This document shows, piece by piece, positions 21,432 through 32,749 of a DNA stretch of 64,000 bases. The position numbers and the translations under genes were made by a program. Where the stretch lies: the NCBI RefSeq assembly GCF_027595985.1, contig NC_073303.1:26565723-26629722 (forward strand), in the 5' to 3' direction. Source of the stretch: Sorex araneus. Taxonomy: Eukaryota > Chordata > Mammalia > Eulipotyphla > Soricidae. Under the pieces are notes generated by a model. The model did not search any database. It had not been told where the DNA came from and saw only the letters and a program-made list of their open reading frames with translations. How positions within the stretch are numbered: position 1 is the stretch's first letter; every line of letters starts with the position of its first letter.

Positions 21432-24400
21432 TGTCACTTGCAGTCCTCCTGCAATACCTCTCGGTACCCCTCTCACTCCGGGCCCAGGTCCTTGCAGTCC
21501 TCCTCCTGCAATACCTCTCAGTACTCCTCTCACTCCGGGCCCAGGTCCTTGCAGTCCTCCTGCAATACCTCTCAGTACTCCTCTCACTCCGGGCCCAGGT
21601 CCTTGCAGTCCTCCTGCAATACCTCTCAGTACTCCTCTCACTCTGGGCCCAGGCCCTTGCAGTCCTCCTCCTGCAATACCTCTCGGTACTCCTCTCACTC
21701 CGGGCCCAGGCCCTTGCAGTCCTCCTGCAATACCTCTCGGTACTCCTCTCACTCCGGGCCCAGGTCCTTGCAGTCCTCCTCCTGCAATACCTCTCAGTAC
21801 CCCTCTCACTCCGGGCCCAGGCCCTTGCAGTCCTCCTGCAATACCTCTCGGTACCCCTCTCACTCTGGGCCCAGGTCCTTGCAGTCCTCCTCCTGCAATA
21901 CCTCTCAGTACTCCTCTCACTCCGGGCCCAGTCCTTGCAGTCCTCCTCCTGCAATACCTCTCAGTACTCCTCTCACTCCGGGCCCAGGTCCTTGCAGTCC
22001 TCCTCCTGCAATACCTCTCAGTACCCCTCTCACTCCGGGCCCAGGCCCTTGCAGTCCTCCTGCAATACCTCTCAGTACTCCTCTCACTCCGGGCCCAGGC
22101 CCTTGCAGTCCTCCTCCTGCAATACCTCTCAGTACCCCTCTCACTCCGGGCCCAGGCCCTTGCAGTCCTCCTGCAATACCTCTCGGTACTCCTCTCACTC
22201 CGGGCCCAGGTCCTTGCAGTCCTCCTCCTGCAATACCTCTCAGTACCCCTCTCACTCCGGGCCCAGGCCCTTGCAGTCCTCCTCCTGCAATACCTCTCGG
22301 TACTCCTCTCACTCCGGGCCCAGGTCCTTGCAGTCCTCCTCCTGCAATACCTCTCAGTACCCCTCTCACTCCGGGCCCAGGCCCTTGCAGTCCTCCTGCA
22401 ATACCTCTCGGTACCCCTCTCACTCTGGGCCCAGGTCCTTGCAGTCCTCCTCCTGCAATACCTCTCAGTACCCCTCTCACTCCGGGCCCAGGCCCTTGCA
22501 GTCCTCCTGCAATACCTCTCAGTACTCCTCTCACTCCGGGCCCAGGCCCTTGCAGTCCTCCTCCTGCAATACCTCTCAGTACCCCTCTCACTCCGGGCCC
22601 AGGTCCTTGCAGTCCTCCTGCAATACCTCTCAGTACTCCTCTCACTCCGGGCCCAGGCCCTTGCAGTCCTCCTGCAATACCTCTCAGTACTCCTCTCACT
22701 CCGGGCCCAGGCCCTTGCAGTCCTCCTGCAATACCTCTCAGTACTCCTCTCACTCCGGGCCCAGGTCCTTGCAGTCCTCCTGCAATACCTCTCGGTACTC
22801 CTCTCACTCCGGGCCCAGGCCCTTGCAGTCCTCCTGCAATACCTCTCAGTACTCCTCTCACTCCGGACCCAGGTCCTTGCAGTCCTCCTCCTGCAATACC
22901 TCTCAGTACTCCTCTCACTCCGGGCCCAGGCCCTTGCAGTCCTCCTGCAATACCTCTCAGTACCCCTCTCACTCCGGGCCCAGTCCTTGCAGTCCTCCTG
23001 CAATACCTCTCAGTACTCCTCTCACTCGGGCCCAGGCCCTTGCAGTCCTCCTGCAATACCTCTCAGTACTCCTCTCACTACGGGCCCAGGTCCTTGCAGT
23101 CCTCCTCCTGCAATACCTCTCAGTACTCCTCTCACTCCGGGCCCAGGCCCTTGCAGTCCTCCTGCAATACCTCTCAGTACTCCTCTCACTCCGGGCCCAG
23201 GTCCTTGCAGTCCTCCTGCAATACCTCTCGGTACTCCTCTCACTCCGGGCCCAGGCCCTTGCAGTCCTCCTGCAATACCTCTCAGTACTCCTCTCACTCC
23301 GGGCCCAGGTCCTTGCAGTCCTCCTGCAATACCTCTCAGTACTCCTCTCACTCCGGGCCCAGGCCCTTGCAGTCCTCCTGCAATACCTCTCAGTACTCCT
23401 CTCACTCCGGGCCCAGGTCCTTGCAGTCCTCCTGCAATACCTCTCGGTACTCCTCTCACTCCGGGCCCAGGCCCTTGCAGTCCTCCTGCAATACCTCTCG
23501 GTACTCCTCTCACTCCGGACCCAGGTCCTTGCAGTCCTCCTCCTGCAATACCTCTCGGTACTCCTCTCACTCCGGGCCCAGGCCCTTGCAGTCCTCCTGC
23601 AATACCTCTCAGTACTCCTCTCACTCCGGGCCCAGGCCCTTGCAGTCCTCCTCCTGCAATACCTCTCGGTACTCCTCTCACTCCGGGCCCAGGCCCTTGC
23701 AGTCCTCCTGCAATACCTCTCAGTACTCCTCTCACTCCGGGCCCAGGCCCTTGCAGTCCTCCTCCTGCAATACCTCTCAGTACCCCTCTCACTCCGGGCC
23801 CAGGTCCTTGCAGTCCTCCTGCAATACCTCTCAGTACTCCTCTCACTCCGGGCCCAGGCCCTTGCAGTCCTCCTGCAATACCTCTCAGTACTCCTCTCAC
23901 TCCGGGCCCAGGCCCTTGCAGTCCTCCTGCAATACCTCTCAGTACTCCTCTCACTCCGGGCCCAGGTCCTTGCAGTCCTCCTGCAATACCTCTCGGTACT
24001 CCTCTCACTCCGGGCCCAGGCCCTTGCAGTCCTCCTGCAATACCTCTCAGTACTCCTCTCACTCCGGACCCAGGTCCTTGCAGTCCTCCTCCTGCAATAC
24101 CTCTCAGTACTCCTCTCACTCCGGGCCCAGGCCCTTGCAGTCCTCCTGCAATACCTCTCAGTACCCCTCTCACTCCGGGCCCAGTCCTTGCAGTCCTCCT
24201 GCAATACCTCTCAGTACTCCTCTCACTCGGCCCAGGCCCTTGCAGTCCTCCTGCAATACCTCTCAGTACTCCTCTCACTACGGGCCCAGGTCCTTGCAGT
24301 CCTCCTCCTGCAATACCTCTCAGTACTCCTCTCACTCCGGGCCCAGGCCCTTGCAGTCCTCCTGCAATACCTCTCAGTACTCCTCTCACTCCGGGCCCAG

Positions 24401-27400
24401 GTCCTTGCAGTCCTCCTGCAATACCTCTCGGTACTCCTCTCACTCCGGGCCCAGGCCCTTGCAGTCCTCCTGCAATACCTCTCAGTACTCCTCTCACTCC
24501 GGGCCCAGGTCCTTGCAGTCCTCCTGCAATACCTCTCAGTACTCCTCTCACTCCGGGCCCAGGCCCTTGCAGTCCTCCTGCAATACCTCTCAGTACTCCT
24601 CTCACTCCGGGCCCAGGTCCTTGCAGTCCTCCTGCAATACCTCTCGGTACTCCTCTCACTCCGGGCCCAGGCCCTTGCAGTCCTCCTGCAATACCTCTCA
24701 GTACTCCTCTCACTCCGGACCCAGGTCCTTGCAGTCCTCCTCCTGCAATACCTCTCGGTACTCCTCTCACTCCGGGCCCAGGCCCTTGCAGTCCTCCTGC
24801 AATACCTCTCAGTACTCCTCTCACTCCGGGCCCAGGCCCTTGCAGTCCTCCTGCATTACCTCTCAGTACTCCTCTCACTCCGGGCCCAGGTCCTTGCAGT
24901 CCTCCTCCTGCAATACCTCTCAGTACTCCTCTCACTCCGGGCCCAGGCCCTTGCAGTCCTCCTGCATTACCTCTCAGTACTCCTCTCACTCCGGGCCCAG
25001 GTCCTTGCAGTCCTCCTCCTGCAATACCTCTCAGTACTCCTCTCACTCCGGGCCCAGGCCCTTGCAGTCCTCCTCCTGCAATACCTCTCAGTACCCCTCT
25101 CACTCCGGGCCCAGGCCCTTGCAGTCCTCCTGCAATACCTCTCAGTACTCCTCTCACTCCGGGCCCAGGCCCTTGCAGTCCTCCTCCTGCAATACCTCTC
25201 AGTACTCCTCTCACTCCGGGCCCAGGCCCTTGCAGTCCTCCTGCAATACCTCTCAGTACCCCTCTCACTCCGGGCCCAGTCCTTGCAGTCCTCCTGCAAT
25301 ACCTCTCAGTACTCCTCTCACTCGGGCCCAGGCCCTTGCAGTCCTCCTGCAATACCTCTCAGTACTCCTCTCACTACGGGCCCAGGTCCTTGCAGTCCTC
25401 CTCCTGCAATACCTCTCAGTACTCCTCTCACTCCGGGCCCAGGCCCTTGCAGTCCTCCTGCAATACCTCTCAGTACTCCTCTCACTCCGGGCCCAGGTCC
25501 TTGCAGTCCTCCTGCAATACCTCTCGGTACTCCTCTCACTCCGGGCCCAGGCCCTTGCAGTCCTCCTGCAATACCTCTCAGTACTCCTCTCACTCCGGGC
25601 CCAGGTCCTTGCAGTCCTCCTGCAATACCTCTCAGTACTCCTCTCACTCCGGGCCCAGGCCCTTGCAGTCCTCCTGCAATACCTCTCAGTACTCCTCTCA
25701 CTCCGGGCCCAGGTCCTTGCAGTCCTCCTGCAATACCTCTCGGTACTCCTCTCACTCCGGGCCCAGGCCCTTGCAGTCCTCCTGCAATACCTCTCAGTAC
25801 TCCTCTCACTCCGGACCCAGGTCCTTGCAGTCCTCCTCCTGCAATACCTCTCGGTACTCCTCTCACTCCGGGCCCAGGCCCTTGCAGTCCTCCTGCAATA
25901 CCTCTCAGTACTCCTCTCACTCCGGGCCCAGGCCCTTGCAGTCCTCCTCCTGCAATACCTCTCGGTACTCCTCTCACTCCGGGCCCAGGCCCTTGCAGTC
26001 CTCCTGCAATACCTCTCAGTACTCCTCTCACTCCGGGCCCAGGCCCTTGCAGTCCTCCTCCTGCAATACCTCTCAGTACCCCTCTCACTCCGGGCCCAGG
26101 TCCTTGCAGTCCTCCTGCAATACCTCTCAGTACTCCTCTCACTCCGGGCCCAGGCCCTTGCAGTCCTCCTGCAATACCTCTCAGTACTCCTCTCACTCCG
26201 GGCCCAGGCCCTTGCAGTCCTCCTCCTGCAATACCTCTCGGTACTCCTCTCACTCCGGGCCCAGGCCCTTGCAGTCCTCCTGCAATACCTCTCAGTACCC
26301 CTCTCACTCCGGGCCCAGGCCCTGCAGTCCTCCTGCAATACCTCTCAGTACCCCTCTCACTCCGGGCCCAGGCCCTGCAGTCCTCCTGCAATACCTCTCA
26401 GTACCCCTCTCACTCCGGGCCCAGGCCCTTGCAGTCCTCCTCCTGCAATACCTCTCAGTACCCCTCTCACTCCGGGCCCAGGTCCTTGCAGTCCTCCTGC
26501 AATACCTCTCAGTACCCCCTCTCACTCCGGGCCCAGGCTCTTGCAGTCCTCCTCCTGCAATACCTCTCAGTACTCCTCTCACTCCGGGCCCAGGCCCTTG
26601 CAGTCCTCCTCCTGCAATACCTCTCAGTACTCCTCTCACTCCGGGCCCAGGTCCTTGCAGTCCTCCTGCAATACCTCTCGGTACTCCTCTCACTCCGGGC
26701 CCAGGTCCTTGCAGTCCTCCTCCTGCAATACCTCTCAGTACCCCTCTCACTCCGGGCCCAGGCCCTTGCAGTCCTCCTGCAATACCTCTCAGTACTCCTC
26801 TCACTCCGGGCCCAGGCCCTTGCAGTCCTCCTGCATTACCTCTCAGTACTCCTCTCACTCCGGGCCCAGGTCCTTGCAGTCCTCCTCCTGCAATACCTCT
26901 CAGTACTCCTCTCACTCCGGGCCCAGGCCCTTGCAGTCCTCCTCCTGCAATACCTCTCAGTACCCCTCTCACTCCGGGCCCAGGCCCTTGCAGTCCTCCT
27001 GCAATACCTCTCAGTACTCCTCTCACTCCGGGCCCAGGCCCTTGCAGTCCTCCTCCTGCAATACCTCTCAGTACTCCTCTCACTCCGGGCCCAGGCCCTT
27101 GCAGTCCTCCTCCTGCAATACCTCTCGGTACTCCTCTCACTCCGGGCCCAGGCCCTTGCAGTCCTCCTGCAATACCTCTCAGTACCCCTCTCACTCCGGG
27201 CCCAGGCCCTGCAGTCCTCCTGCAATACCTCTCAGTACCCCTCTCACTCCGGGCCCAGGCCCTTGCAGTCCTCCTCCTGCAATACCTCTCAGTACCCCTC
27301 TCACTCCGGGCCCAGGTCCTTGCAGTCCTCCTGCAATACCTCTCAGTACCCCCTCTCACTCCGGGCCCAGGCTCTTGCAGTCCTCCTCCTGCAATACCTC

Positions 27401-27625
27401 TCAGTACTCCTCTCACTCCGGGCCCAGGCCCTTGCAGTCCTCCTCCTGCAATACCTCTCAGTACTCCTCTCACTCCGGGCCCAGGTCCTTGCAGTCCTCC
27501 TGCAATACCTCTCAGTACCCCTCTCACTCCGGGCCCAGGCCCTTGCAGTCCTCCTCCTGCAATACCTCTCAGTACTCCTCTCACTCCGGGCCCAGGTCCT
27601 TGCAGTCCTCCTCCTGCAATACCAT
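21432..27625. repeat. Large minisatellite, 54/57-bp units, about 113 copies
   Basis: Head-to-tail units beginning TTGCAGTCCTCC(TCC)TGCAATACC, then TCTC(A/G)GTAC(T/C)CC and TCTCACTCCGGGCCCAGG(C/T)CC. Length is 54 bp, or 57 bp with an extra CTC. Because both are multiples of 3 and the unit lacks stops in all plus frames, long open frames run through every plus frame and several minus frames; they are not evidence of a gene. Rare variants (CCCAGTCC, CTCACTACGGG, CTCACTCGGG, GGCCCTGCAG, GTACCCCCTC) recur at fixed long spacings, showing block-wise amplification. The right edge is at GCAATAC followed by CATCACCG. Confidence 0.97.
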
Positions 27626-28140
27626 CACCGTCTCCACAGCTGCTGACTTGCTCTCTGCCCACCCCTTCCTGGTGACACATCAGAGTAAGGCCCAGGGGTC
27701 AGCACGTCCCCTCCACAGCCAGCACTCTCCGCCCTGTGGCTGGGCCCTTCCCGAGGCCTCCAGCGCCGACACATCCTCTCTACCCGCAAGGCTGTTGTGT
27801 CCTCCTCAGACCAGATCTGGCTTTGAGTGCGAGACCTACTTAACGGAAGCTGAAGGCCTGCTTCGTCCGGAGGTCATGGAGGCAGTCCTCAAGAGAGCCA
27901 AGTTCCTTCCAGATCATGACATCATCCTTCGTCCTAACAGCTCTGAGTGGCAGCTAGAATTCCAGCCATCACAGCTGCATTCCAGGTGGCACAACAGAGA
28001 GAAGGCAAAGAATCGGGCAAATGGTCTGGGGCAGTTTCAGAAGAAAGTCATCGGCATTGAAGGGTGATGTCCTGACTTGGTCACATGGTTACATCAAGCT
28101 GTAAGGGGGTCTGGGGTAGTTTTACTTCCAGGAAGCTAAC
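27626..28140 (+). other. Unique DNA after the minisatellite; possible ancient repeat
   Basis: An open stretch runs from the array to a TGA at 28065. It codes for nothing I recognise. The segment around 27975-28125 (CAGCTGCATTCCAGGTGGC, TGGTCACATGGTTACATC, AGCTGTAAGGGGGTCTGGGG) resembles the tail of a common ancient mammalian interspersed repeat whose family I cannot name with certainty. Confidence 0.4.
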
Positions 28141-28166
28141 TTCCCGGCTCAAAATTAGGGTCCCGT

Positions 28167-28325
28167 GGGACCAGAGAGATACCACAGCGGGGAAGCACTT
28201 GCCTTGCACGCAGTTGACCCTGGTTGAAGCCCCAACACCGCGTCTGGTCCCCCGAGCCCTGCCAGGAGGAGTGACCCCTGAGCACAGAGCAAGGAGTAAG
28301 CCCTGAGCACTGCCGGCTGGGGTCT
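28167..28325 (+). mobile_element. SOR-type SINE, diverged
   Basis: GACCAGAGAGATACCACAGC, CTTGCCTTGCACGCAGTTGAC and GCCAGGAGGAGTGACCCC, then GAGCACTGCCGGCTGGGG. Confidence 0.8.
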
Positions 28326-28526
28326 GAGCTGCTGGGAGGTTCAGTTCATCCCAGGGCTACCGGCAGCTCCCAGCATCTCAGCTGGAAACGTTGTGATGGC
28401 CCGTGCACAGCCGGGTGTGTGCGAGCCCAAAGGAGAGAGGGTGAGCACTGTGGCCAGGAGCACGCCCCTCCACGGCCCCAGGTGCAAGCACAACCTCTGA
28501 GAATGTAACAACCAGAATGCGTGAGG

Positions 28527-28635
28527 CACCCAGACCTCAGGGAGTGTGACCCCAAGCTCAGTGAGTGTGACCCCGACCTCAGTGAGTGTGACCCCGACCT
28601 CAGTGAGTATGACCCCCGACCTCAGTGACTGTGGC
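28527..28635. repeat. 21-bp minisatellite, about 5 units
   Basis: Units like ACCTCAGTGAGTGTGACCCC recur between 28527 and 28635, the outer ones diverged (CAGGGAGTGTGACCCC, CAGTGACTGTGGCCC). Confidence 0.9.
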
Positions 28636-28639
28636 CCTG

Positions 28640-29270
28640 GGCGCAGCAGCTCCGGGCCGTACCCCTGAGAACTCATGCCCAGGCACACGCAGGCCTCGAT
28701 CACAGGGGTACCCGACGAGGACGGGAAGGGGCGGGAGAAGGAAGAGAGTGTAAAGTGTCGGGGCTCCGTTACTGAGCAGGTGAGGTGGGGAGGGCTCCGG
28801 ATCGCCACCCCTGGCCCGTGCCCCCCGCCAGCGTGGATGGGGGCCCTGACACGTGCGCAGCCGTGGGGTGTGCTCCCGGGCCGGGCCAGCTCAGCACTGG
28901 ACAGGAGGGGAGCACGGGGTGCAGGGTGGGCTGCAGCTACATGGGGGGGCCCCTTGCTGCACCCCACGCCGCTCCTCCCCGGGAAACAACTCTCCCCGCT
29001 CCCCAGTGCTCTCCTGCTGGGGCCGTCAGGGAGGCGGTTACTTCCCAAGGCCTTGGAATCTTCCGGAAGCCGAGGGCACGCTCACTGTGGGCAGTGACAC
29101 AGAAAACGACAATAAATCGACCTGACACTTGTCAGACCTGCGGGGTACAACAGCGGGCTGCTGAGCCCTGAGCACCAAGAGGCCGGCCAAGCCTTGGGGC
29201 ACACAGGCCGGCTCCTGCCATGGCAGCGTCATCAGGCCCCTCCCCAGGCTTCTCTGAAGTTCCTCCCTGT
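28640..29270. other. Intergenic unique DNA upstream of SPDEF
   Basis: GC-rich; nothing recognised apart from ordinary low-complexity stretches. Confidence 0.45.
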
Positions 29271-29274
29271 CTGG

Positions 29275-29400
29275 CCTGCGGAGCCACCAGCACCTCCTCC
29301 AGGAAGCCCTCCCTAACCTCTCTTGCTGGTGCCTGCTTGTCACTCTCTATTGGGGCACTAATGACTCTAAACTTACTGCTTCCTTGTATGACCCTTGCCT
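29275..29400 (+). mobile_element. L2-like fragment
   Basis: CACCTCCTCCAGGAAGCCCTCCC followed by TAACCTC matches the L2 segment around CCAGGAAGCCTTCCCTGAC. Confidence 0.45.
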
Positions 29401-29489
29401 AAACAGTTCATCTTTGAACCCCACTGAGTCCCTCTTGATATGTTTCCTGCACCCCACATGGAATACAAGTTTGAGAATTTTATCTCAAC

Positions 29490-30105
29490 TCATGATTGAA
29501 TGGAAGAGTGAATGAGTGAGTGTGTGAATGAACGAATTGGTGTATGAATGAATAAGTGCGTGCATTAGTGAGTTTGTTGGTGAGTGAGTGAATAAATGAA
29601 TGAGTACATGAATAAGTGAATGAGTGAGTGTGTGAATGAATGAATGTGTGAGTGAATGAATGTGTGAATAACTGAATGGCTGAGTGTGTGAATGAGTAAG
29701 TATGTGAGTGAATGAGTGGTTGAATGTGTGAATAAATGTGTGAGTGGATGAGTGTGAATAAGTGAGTCAATGAATGTGAGAATAGATGAGTATGTGAATG
29801 AGTGAGTGAATGTAAATGAGTGTGTGACTAAGTAAATGAATGAGAAAGTGAGTGTGAGTGAATGAGTGTGTGAGTGACTAATGAGTGAGAAAGGGAGTGA
29901 ATGAGTGTGTAGGTGAGTGTGTGAGTGTGTGAGGAAATGAGTGAATAAGTGTGTGTGTGAATAAGTGTGTGAGGAATAAGTGTGTGAGTGAGTGGGTGTG
30001 TGAGGGTGTGTGTGTGTGTGAGGGACTGAATGAGTGAATGAGTATGTGCCCGTGTGTGTGGCGAGTGAATAAGTGTGAGTGAGCGTGTGAGTGTGTACGT
30101 GCGTG
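29490..30105. repeat. Degenerate (TGAATGAG)n / (GTGTGA)n repeat
   Basis: About 600 bp of GTGAATGAATGAGTGTG-type sequence, ending about 120 bp upstream of the SPDEF promoter motifs. C is very scarce on the plus strand. Confidence 0.92.
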
Positions 30106-30197
30106 AAAGTCCCCGCCGGGTGTGGGTCCCCCAGGCAGGCAGGAAGGCCTGCAAGGGTTAACTGGGAGCCCGTCTGTGGTCTGAGGTAAGCGGGAGC

Positions 30198-30234
30198 TGT
30201 TTGCTCAGGTAAATAAGGAAGGATTACTTATAAT
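30198..30234 (+). promoter_or_regulatory. SPDEF: SPDEF core promoter with forkhead, ETS and TATA motifs
   Basis: TGTTTGC (30198-30204) and GTAAATA (30209-30215) are forkhead-type motifs, GGAA (30217-30220) and GGAT (30221-30224) are ETS-type cores, and TATAAT (30229-30234) is TATA-like. All lie within 37 bp, about 40-75 bp upstream of the proposed exon 1 start. Occupancy is inferred. SPDEF protein itself prefers GGAT cores, so feedback is conceivable. Confidence 0.5.
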
Positions 30235-30274
30235 GGGAAATCAGGCCCTGGCCAACCCTTCATCTCGGCTGCCC

Positions 30275-30612
30275 GACTTCCTCCCAGGACATTCCTGCAC
30301 TCAGCTGCCTTCACACTGCCCGCGGCCCTCGCCCGAGTGACCCCCGCGGCCCCTCTCTGAGCCCCCCAGCCGGGGTCTTCCACAGTGCCAGCAGGTGCCT
30401 GGGTCAGCGGCGGGGCTCCCGGCAAGGCATCTGCCCTGCGACCCCAGCGGGCCGCTCCTCGCAAGGGCCCAGACCCCCTCGGCCCACCTGAGCCCCCTGG
30501 CCCCCCAGATGCCCGGCTGAGACCCAGCAGTGGCCTGAGCTGCCCGCGCCTGCCCCTGGCCCCGAGGTTGGCACAGCGGCGGACGACTCCGGGGGCGCCG
30601 GGCGGCTAACGG
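30275..30612 (+). other. SPDEF: SPDEF noncoding exon 1 (5' UTR)
   Basis: Repeat-free segment downstream of a TATA-like element, ending in a strong donor (AACGG|GTAAGTG, exon end 30612). Its start GACTTCCTCCCAGGACATTC and its end (GGCGGCTAACGG, then ACGCAGCC of the next exon) agree with my recollection of the human SPDEF 5' UTR, which I cannot verify here. It would splice to the acceptor at 40129. The start could lie up to about 20 bp further upstream. Confidence 0.62.
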
Positions 30613-31214
30613 GTAAGTGTGGCTGGGGAGGGGGTGACAGCAGCCCGCACGGGGGCAGGGGCGGGTGCGCGCTCCGAACCATCTCCAGCGCCGGGTCCTG
30701 GACCTCTCTCACCTCAGCAACGCCTGACCCCTCCGCCCGCAGCTCCCGGGCCCCCTGGGGCCAACCCCACAGCTGGGTGAGCCCCGGGCCTGGGGCGGCC
30801 TGGGCAGCCCCTCTGCCCGGCACCCCTGCGCTCCCAGCCCGCAGGAAGGCGGCTCGGAGGGCGCCGTGGCCGAGAGCGCCCGGTTCTGCTTGGCTAGAGA
30901 AACACAAACGGCCTTTCTGCGCTGCCACGGGGCCCCGGGGCCACAGCCTGGCAGGGTCCCGCTGGAGCCGGGGCAGGGGACAGGGGTACAGCAGGGAGCC
31001 GTGGAGTCGGGTCTGGGGCCGGGACCTGCTGCTGGAGCACTGTGGATGGAGCCACCTGGCCCTGGGGTCCACGGGCACACGCTGGCCTCTGGGCCTGGTC
31101 TGCACAGATGCCCGGCCCACTCCCTGCTGGGGCGTGACGCGGGGCCGCAGAGGCAGAGTGAGAGGCTGAGGGGCTGGGTGGCAGGGGTCCCAGAGGCTGC
31201 ACCGTGTGTGGGGG

Positions 31215-31690
31215 GTGGAGGGTTCATTCATGTGTGCATGTGTGTCAGCCTGTGTGTGTGCGCGTGTGTGCGCGCGCACATGTATGTGTGTGCATTAGTC
31301 TGTGTGTGAGCACATGTGTATGTGTGTAAGCTTGTGCATATGTTGTGAGCCTGTGTGTCTATGTGTGAGCCCACATAAGTGTGCATGTGTGTGTGCATAC
31401 TTGAGGGTGTGTATGCATGAGTGTGTGTGACCGTGTATGTGTGTGTGAGCATGTGTATGTGCATGTGCATACCTGGGCATGTGTGTGAATGCGTGTGTAA
31501 GCACACATGTGAATGAATGCCTGTATGCATGTGTGTGTGTGTACGTGGGTGCGTGAATGCCTGCATGCATGTGTGTATGCATGCATGTGTGTGCGTGGGT
31601 GTGTGAATGCCTGTTGCATGTGTGTGTGCATGCATGTGTATGCGTGGGTGTGTGAATGCCTGTTGCGTGTGTGCGCCCGTGTGCACGCAG
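31215..31690. repeat. (TG)n / GTGTGCATG-type repeat
   Basis: About 475 bp of GTGTGCATGTGTGTG-type alternating purine-pyrimidine sequence, with CATGCATG and TGTGAATGCC variants. Such sequence favours Z-DNA. Confidence 0.92.
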
Positions 31691-32507
31691 GCCCAGTCTC
31701 CTGGCCCCGGACCCTTCATCCCGGCCGGCCCCTGGCGGCCGGGCCCCACAGCAGCCCACCCCCATCCCGGAGCCTCGGGACCCCCGTGCCCTCCGACGGT
31801 CTCAGCCTTTTCCCTCCTTGCCCGGGCTGGGGCTCGCCCCACCTCCCCGCAAACAGCCTCGTGGCCACCCCAATAAAGCTGCGTCTCCGCAGTACCAGCT
31901 GCTGGGCTGAGTAACAAAGCAAACAGCCGGGCTGCCCGGCCGGAGGGGCTGGGCAGGGCTGGGCAGAGGCTCCCCCAGGCCGTCCCACTCTGCTCCCCAC
32001 TGCCCCCCACAGGCCTCAGCACCTCTGACCCTCAGGAGTGGGGAGAGGAGACATGTGTTGGCGTCCCGCAGGTTAGGGGCTGAGGGTGCTGCCCGGGCGG
32101 GGCGGGCCCCCGCCATCTGACTGCCCTCGGGTGGCCGCAGAGGTGCTTCCTCAGCACCAGGCACTGGGGGGCCCAAGCTGAGCTCTCGGCCCCGACAGGG
32201 CTACTGTGGTGTGTCCCGGTACCAAACGGGGTAACACACCGGGAGGCGTGGCGAACGGGCCCCTGGGAGCCTCTCTGTGCGCCCAGCCCTGCTCCCCCGG
32301 GGCCCCCCACCAGAGGGAGCAGGCTCGACCAGGGGGGCGAGTGGGAGCACTTGCTCCCTGCCTCTGAGCACTCCACCAACACAGTGAACGGCCCAAAGCA
32401 GCCTGAGCCCCTGGGGGCGCGAGGACACGGTGCAGGCCCGGGGCTGGCGAGGGGGTCAGGCTGCCCGTGGGCACACATCCTCCGACAAGGAGAGGTGCCG
32501 GGGCACC

Positions 32508-32652
32508 CAAGTGACAGCATGGTGGTTTGCCTTGCCAGGAGCTAGCCTGGGTTCGAGCCCCGGCTTCCCATATGGTTCCCTGAGCAGGACCAAGAGTGAT
32601 CCCGGAGCACAGAGCCAGCTGCAAGCCCTGAGCACCCCCAAAACAGAAACAA
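32508..32652 (+). mobile_element. SOR-type SINE, diverged
   Basis: GTGACAGCATGGTGGTTTGCC, GGGTTCGAGCCCCGGC, TCCCATATGG and GAGCACAGAGCCAGC in order. Confidence 0.7.
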
Positions 32653-32749
32653 AGGGAAGGTGCAGGGGGGACGCAGTGTGTGGTGGGGGCAGGCTCTCCT
32701 CCCGCCCGCACGCGCAGCTGCTCTGCGGAACGGGCGAGACAGGCACTGA

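Noticed and set aside
21432-27625. CRISPR-like array
   Set aside because: There are no unique spacers; units are contiguous, and the genome is mammalian with spliced genes and SINEs.
21018-28067. Open frames of more than 2,000 codons as a giant repeat protein gene
   Set aside because: All plus frames and several minus frames are equally open because the 54/57-bp unit lacks stops and preserves frame. There is no promoter, no exon structure, and the frames begin in SINE or pentanucleotide repeat sequence.
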